A DNA stretch of 39,063 nucleotides from Acanthaster planci. Lineage: Eukaryota > Echinodermata > Asteroidea > Valvatida > Acanthasteridae. The stretch is taken from contig NW_019091471.1 of assembly GCF_001949145.1 (NCBI RefSeq), positions 290,403-329,465 on the forward strand, given 5' to 3'. Below the pieces are notes generated by a model. It was not told the DNA's origin, did no database searches, and saw only the letters and a list, made by a program, of their open reading frames with translations. Of this stretch, positions 36,101 to 39,063 are shown one piece after another; position 1 is the first letter of the stretch, and each line of letters starts with the position of its first letter. A program made the position numbers and the translations under genes.

Positions 36101-37478
36101 TAAGTTAAGAAAAGACGAAAAAAAAAAATTGTGCATGATTTTGAGGACCGCGAACATGCACCGACCAAGATCACAGCAATACACATACATCTGTTAGAAA
36201 GACAAAGGCTTCAAATTGGCCATTTTTTCTCTGAGAATTTTTCCAAGATATGACTTATTTTTTGAAAACCAATGAAAAATAACAAATCAGTGTTTTTATT
36301 ATAATTGTAATGTCACACAATGTCTTTTTCTACTAACACAGTTATCAAATATTTATAAATACCTCAGACAGTCTCCCTATTCAACAACATGCAACTTGTA
36401 TTAACATTTGATAATGCCTGCTGAGAAGTGATAATGCCTGGTGCGTAAATCACGTGCTGGCACCTGGATACAAGACAGTTTAATCAATTCTGATTGGTCA
36501 AGAGTCTGTGTGCATGTGGCTCGCCACGTGCGCCAACTGGACAATTTGCACAAGGAATATTCGATAAATGGACAGGGGTGTTTAAGAAACAGAAAGTAAA
36601 AATCTAGAACAAAATCGCTGGAAATCCATCATATATTGACTTCTTTTGACTCTCTGACTAAAAAGGTATTTATGAACGGGAATAAATAGGCTATGGGCTT
36701 GGCTGGTCTTAAACTGAGGATAATGCTGCAGGAGAAGGCATTAATTGCATCTTTTCTCCTGAGCTCGTCTTATATGCACGTTTAAGACAGGCCAAGCATG
36801 TATTTAATCTCTTACCATTAACTACATTGTACATTCTACCTCGAAGACATCTCAGTCTGCAAGATGTGGCAAGAATGTTTCCCCCCCCTAAAAAGTCTGT
36901 ATTTTGAAACCCTTCCAAAAACCCCTTAATAGAAGTGCGACTTTCAGAGAAATTTGTCTCCTGCTGCACATCTGGTAGAGGTTGACCTATTTGGAACATT
37001 CAAGTGAAACAGTAGTTTTGTAGTAGGTAGGCCTTCACCCTGTTCAAGTGACAATTTCTCATTCTTAGGAAAGTCAAGACTCAGTTGTGCGAAAAGAGAG
37101 TTGTCTCCATGACCTTTTTGATCCGAACAACATCTACATTTCAACATGTGTGTACTGTAAAACCCACACCTATCAAAATGGAACACGTCTGTGTCTTTGT
37201 TTTTAAAGGGGCCTTACCTGAATGTCCTCGTCATCTTTATTCTCAGCTGGAGCCTGCGGGGGAGGCGGAGCCTGCTGGGGAGGCGGAGCCTGCTGGACAG
37301 GTGGAGCAGCCTGTGGGACCATGGTCTGCTGAGGGGCCGTGGACAGAACCGGCTGTGGCACCTGCTGCTGTGGCACTTGTTGTGGGGCTAAGACTGGGTA
37401 GGTGGCCTGGGCGGGTTGCTTCACAGGGTACGGTTTCGGTTGTTGAACCGTGCTCATCTCACTTGCTGCACAGCCCAT
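27125..37478 (-). CDS. Unrecognised 560-residue coiled-coil protein with MGCAAS dual-acylation N-terminus
   Basis: I do not recognise this family. Coding exons on the minus strand are 37478-37218, 36089-35908, 34707-34451, 31906-31708, 31102-30844, 29494-29338, 28549-28452, 27667-27542 and 27268-27125 (TAG). All nine are bounded by GT-AG, the phases 0-2-1-2-0-1-0-0 join without a break, and the total is 1683 nt. The start ATG has A at -3 and G at +4. Residues 1-6 are MGCAAS: Gly2 with Ser6 fits N-myristoylation and Cys3 fits palmitoylation, so membrane tethering is inferred. Residues 10-80 are Pro/Gln-rich with a six-residue repeat. About 95-235 is Gln/Glu/Lys-rich helix, likely coiled coil. 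About 235-386 is a less repetitive, probably globular helical part (for example DLDIALERKQRVGVAKYKW and RFPYCTPDEI). About 387-438 is another charged helix, 439-513 is acidic and Pro-containing, and 514-560 is a basic helix with KRRSRRRR. Extra in-frame exons in the long introns cannot be excluded. A second Met at residue 8 could give a non-acylated form. Confidence 0.87.
28570..28760. repeat. A-rich low-complexity stretch
   Basis: Runs of AAATAAA-type sequence follow a CGCACTGTACAA-like core, which resembles the tails of small retroposons. It is purely descriptive and lies just 5' (on the minus strand) of the exon at 28549-28452. Confidence 0.4.
30338..30750. repeat. Interspersed copies of a TCTTCGTGAAAA motif
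   Basis: Related 12-mers occur near 30344 (TCTTCGTGAAAA), 30464 (same), 30546 (TCTTTGTGAAAA) and 30733 (TCTGCGTGGAAA), each preceded by a similar TTGCC or GTC context. It looks like a decayed repeat array in the intron between 30844 and 29494. Confidence 0.45.
34300..34395 (-). repeat. Possible tRNA-derived SINE remnant
   Basis: On the minus strand GGTTTGAATCC differs at one base from the Pol III B-box consensus GGTTCRANTCC. No convincing A box or tRNA fold could be made, so this is a weak call. Confidence 0.2.
34851..35101. mobile_element. 251-bp intronic MITE
   Basis: GGGTAATTCCAGAAATTAGG (34851) and its near complement ending GGGATTACCC (35101) form terminal inverted repeats of about 25 bp with two mismatches. 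A second inner inverted pair carries ACATCTGAC. It lies in the intron between 35908 and 34707 of the coiled-coil gene. The flanks are AT-rich and the target duplication is unclear. Confidence 0.68.
37249..37302 (+). repeat. 18-bp tandem repeat, three copies, inside coding exon
   Basis: Three direct copies of an 18-bp unit (GGAGCCTGCKGGGGAGGC, last copy diverged) lie in the first coding exon of the coiled-coil gene. On the coding strand each unit encodes a six-residue Ala-Pro-Pro-X-Gln-Gln type block. Because 18 is a multiple of three, copy number can vary without frameshift. Confidence 0.8.
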
Positions 37479-37506
37479 GATAACAGATTTTCCTAAGACT
37501 GAGCGT
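37479..37506 (-). other. 5' UTR part of the first coding exon
   Basis: The minus-strand acceptor (pyrimidine tract then CAG) lies just before 37506, and the 28 nt to the ATG at 37478 carry no other ATG. This fixes the start of the coiled-coil protein at MGCAAS rather than further upstream. Confidence 0.6.
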
Positions 37507-37742
37507 CTGAAGAAAGAGAGGAAGGTTTTTGATGCACTGAAATATGTTCGATGTATTTCATACTATTTAAGAAAATGATTAAGGAAAAGCTTTGTACGTT
37601 ACTATTTACAACAAATTAAAAACCTAGCTAGCTGAAATTAAATCCCAAATGATACTTGTAAAAGAAATACAATCCCACTTCTTTTAAGTCGAAATCTGAC
37701 ATGAATATGATGACAGTTGTGTTTCTTAATTTCCAGGGTCTG

Positions 37743-37889
37743 TAAGCCTTATCGCAAATACTGCATGGGTGATTTTGTACAATGGTAGAAAGACACTGTG
37801 GGAAGGAAAAAGGGGCAATGTTTGCTCCTTTTTTCTTCCCACAATGCCTTTCTACCATTGTGCAAAATCACCATTTGCGATATGGCTTA
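37743..37889. mobile_element. 147-bp foldback in the 5' intron of the coiled-coil gene
   Basis: Arms of about 65 bp are inverted copies. They share TATCGCAAAT, GGTGATTTTG, CAATGGTAGAAAG and TGTGGGAAG, and a short loop is centred near 37816. Transcribed, it would form a long hairpin. Confidence 0.72.
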
Positions 37890-38389
37890 TAGTGCTAGCT
37901 AGGAGGAGCATGAAGGCAAGAAATGACTCTCCATGCATGCAAGGAATTACACTGCCATTCTTGATTTTAAATGAGGGGTTTTAATAATATTCTACAAAAT
38001 AGTAAATTAGTACAGACTTATCCAATCCCCGAACAACTATAAAGGCCCTACAAAAGTACATGTACAAAATAAATATTGAAAGTTTTACGAAGGGGCCTAG
38101 TCTGCATGCCGCGGGCGCCCACAAATGGAGGGGGAAACATTTTGACAGAGACTGAAACAGTGGGGCCTACAATGAGGGAGCAAATGTTCCATTATGCAAT
38201 TCGACATTATGCTAGCATCATCACATTAAATGTACCCTTCAGCTGGGCCTACTTCATACATATACAGCCTACAGGTAGAGTGACACGAAGCACACGAAGC
38301 ATTTGTAGGCCGCGCGCAGTGGTCCTACTATAGTAGAGCAAGGAAACAGACTTCCGCTGATGCAGGGTCTTTCCTGTTAGTACTCTTAC

Positions 38390-38483
38390 CTTTTTTAATT
38401 GAAGCAGGTATCCTCAGCAGTGAGTGTCTCAAAGTGCCGTATCTCCAAGAATGATGAAGTTGCGCGTCTAACCCAAATTTAGT
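38390..38483 (-). other. Candidate 5' UTR exon of the coiled-coil gene
   Basis: On the minus strand a 94-nt segment ends in a strong donor (AAAAAAG then GTAAGAGTA) and is preceded by a pyrimidine-rich acceptor-like site (TCCTATTTTTACAG). The next acceptor is TTTCTTCAG at 37507-37515. From there 28 nt (37506-37479) lead to the start codon. Joined, the leader contains no upstream ATG, as expected for a real 5' UTR. The exon could instead be the first exon, with its transcription start slightly upstream. No TATA box stands out. Confidence 0.42.
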
Positions 38484-39063
38484 CTGTAAAAATAGGACAA
38501 TCGGGACTCAAAAGTTGAAGTAGTAAAGGGCAGTCATCGATGACGTGAGTCGTCACACAATAGTCTGCACAACAGCAGTTGATCCCCATAAGTAAGAGGC
38601 GGAGATCAGATCCTATATCATTCTTTACTTTTATTTGCATTTCAAAGTGATTGAATCCCGTCTCCTGGCAATGGACATCAACAGATAACACATGTGCGAT
38701 GACAGCATTGTTCCCTTGGTCAGTGTTTATGTTAAGCGCTACTGTCATAGCAAATTGTAGAAAACACTGTAGGTTGGTGGTTACTGTTTACCCGTCACAT
38801 CCAGTTGATAAATGAACCAACTTTGCCCCAAATTATTTCAATTTTAAATACAAGGTGGCTGGTGCGGGGGGGGGGCGACGCGCCCTCCCCCCAAAGAGCC
38901 AAAATGAAAAAGATAAATAAACAAAAATGACGCTACAATGACGATTTTTTGGTGTTCATTTTACACTTCAATTCCTTCCAAGAAGCCCTCAGCGTACAAG
39001 AGCTGAGAAGATTTAAGTCGGCGAAGTGCCGTGAAAATAATTATAATTAGCTAAGAAGAATAA
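38484..39063. other. Upstream flank of the coiled-coil gene
   Basis: It probably contains the promoter. A minus-strand frame of 89 codons (38748-38479) overlaps the candidate leader exon but has no recognisable motif. A poly-G / poly-C inverted pair lies near 38868-38892. Confidence 0.4.

Noticed and set aside
37085-37480. 131-codon plus-strand frame rich in Pro-Ala-Gly-Glu
   Set aside because: Antisense read of the Pro/Gln repeat exon; the minus strand has the splice sites and in-phase neighbours.
38479-38748. 89-codon minus-strand frame just upstream of the coiled-coil gene
   Set aside because: It overlaps the putative acceptor and leader exon and has no motif. An upstream ORF is possible but unsupported.
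1-39063. CRISPR arrays, rRNA, operon-like or bacterial defence systems
   Set aside because: The window is clearly intron-containing eukaryotic DNA; no regular spacer-repeat pattern, rRNA core or prokaryotic gene arrangement was seen.

Overview
This window looks like a draft assembly piece from an animal nuclear genome. Genes are split into short exons with GT-AG introns, about 60% of the sequence is non-coding, small inverted-repeat elements are common, and there is one 953-base run of N. Two genes have clear animal orthologues. The repeat style (foldback MITEs, many TACATGTA-type palindromes, poly-G and poly-C runs) suggests a marine invertebrate, possibly a deuterostome such as an echinoderm, hemichordate or amphioxus. 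That placement is inference, not proof.

Layout. Positions 1-11,640 hold no convincing protein gene. They contain low-complexity DNA, a 431-bp foldback (1362-1792) flanked by CGACT-rich repeats, a cluster of GTAAATGC-like motifs (3.8-4.6 kb), and a 253-bp foldback with an 18-bp tandem repeat (9062-9314). Positions 11,649-15,551 (minus strand) carry a complete six-exon SLC25A42-type mitochondrial carrier, predicted at 332 residues. Positions 15.6-18.4 kb are intergenic, lie between two divergent genes, and include a nested inverted-repeat element (17237-17896). Positions 18,377-21,368 (plus strand) carry a CALML4-type degenerate calmodulin-like protein of about 151 residues. Its 31-nt second exon was found by hand and its ATG exon is tentative. 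Positions 21.4-27.1 kb are non-coding and include the assembly gap, whose two edges share the same 14 bases.

Positions 27,125-37,478 (minus strand), with a likely 5' leader exon at 38,390-38,483, carry a nine-coding-exon gene. All exon phases join to give a 560-residue protein. It begins with MGCAAS, a textbook context for N-myristoylation plus palmitoylation. A Pro/Gln-rich linker follows, then predicted coiled coils, a conserved-looking central helical region and a very basic C-terminal helix. I do not recognise its family, and it is the most interesting gene in the window.

The three genes show no evidence of acting together. SLC25A42 carries CoA and adenine nucleotides across the inner mitochondrial membrane. 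CALML4 proteins are light-chain-like partners of unconventional myosins. The third gene looks like a membrane-tethered scaffold. No bacterial-type system, CRISPR array, rRNA or convincing tRNA was seen.
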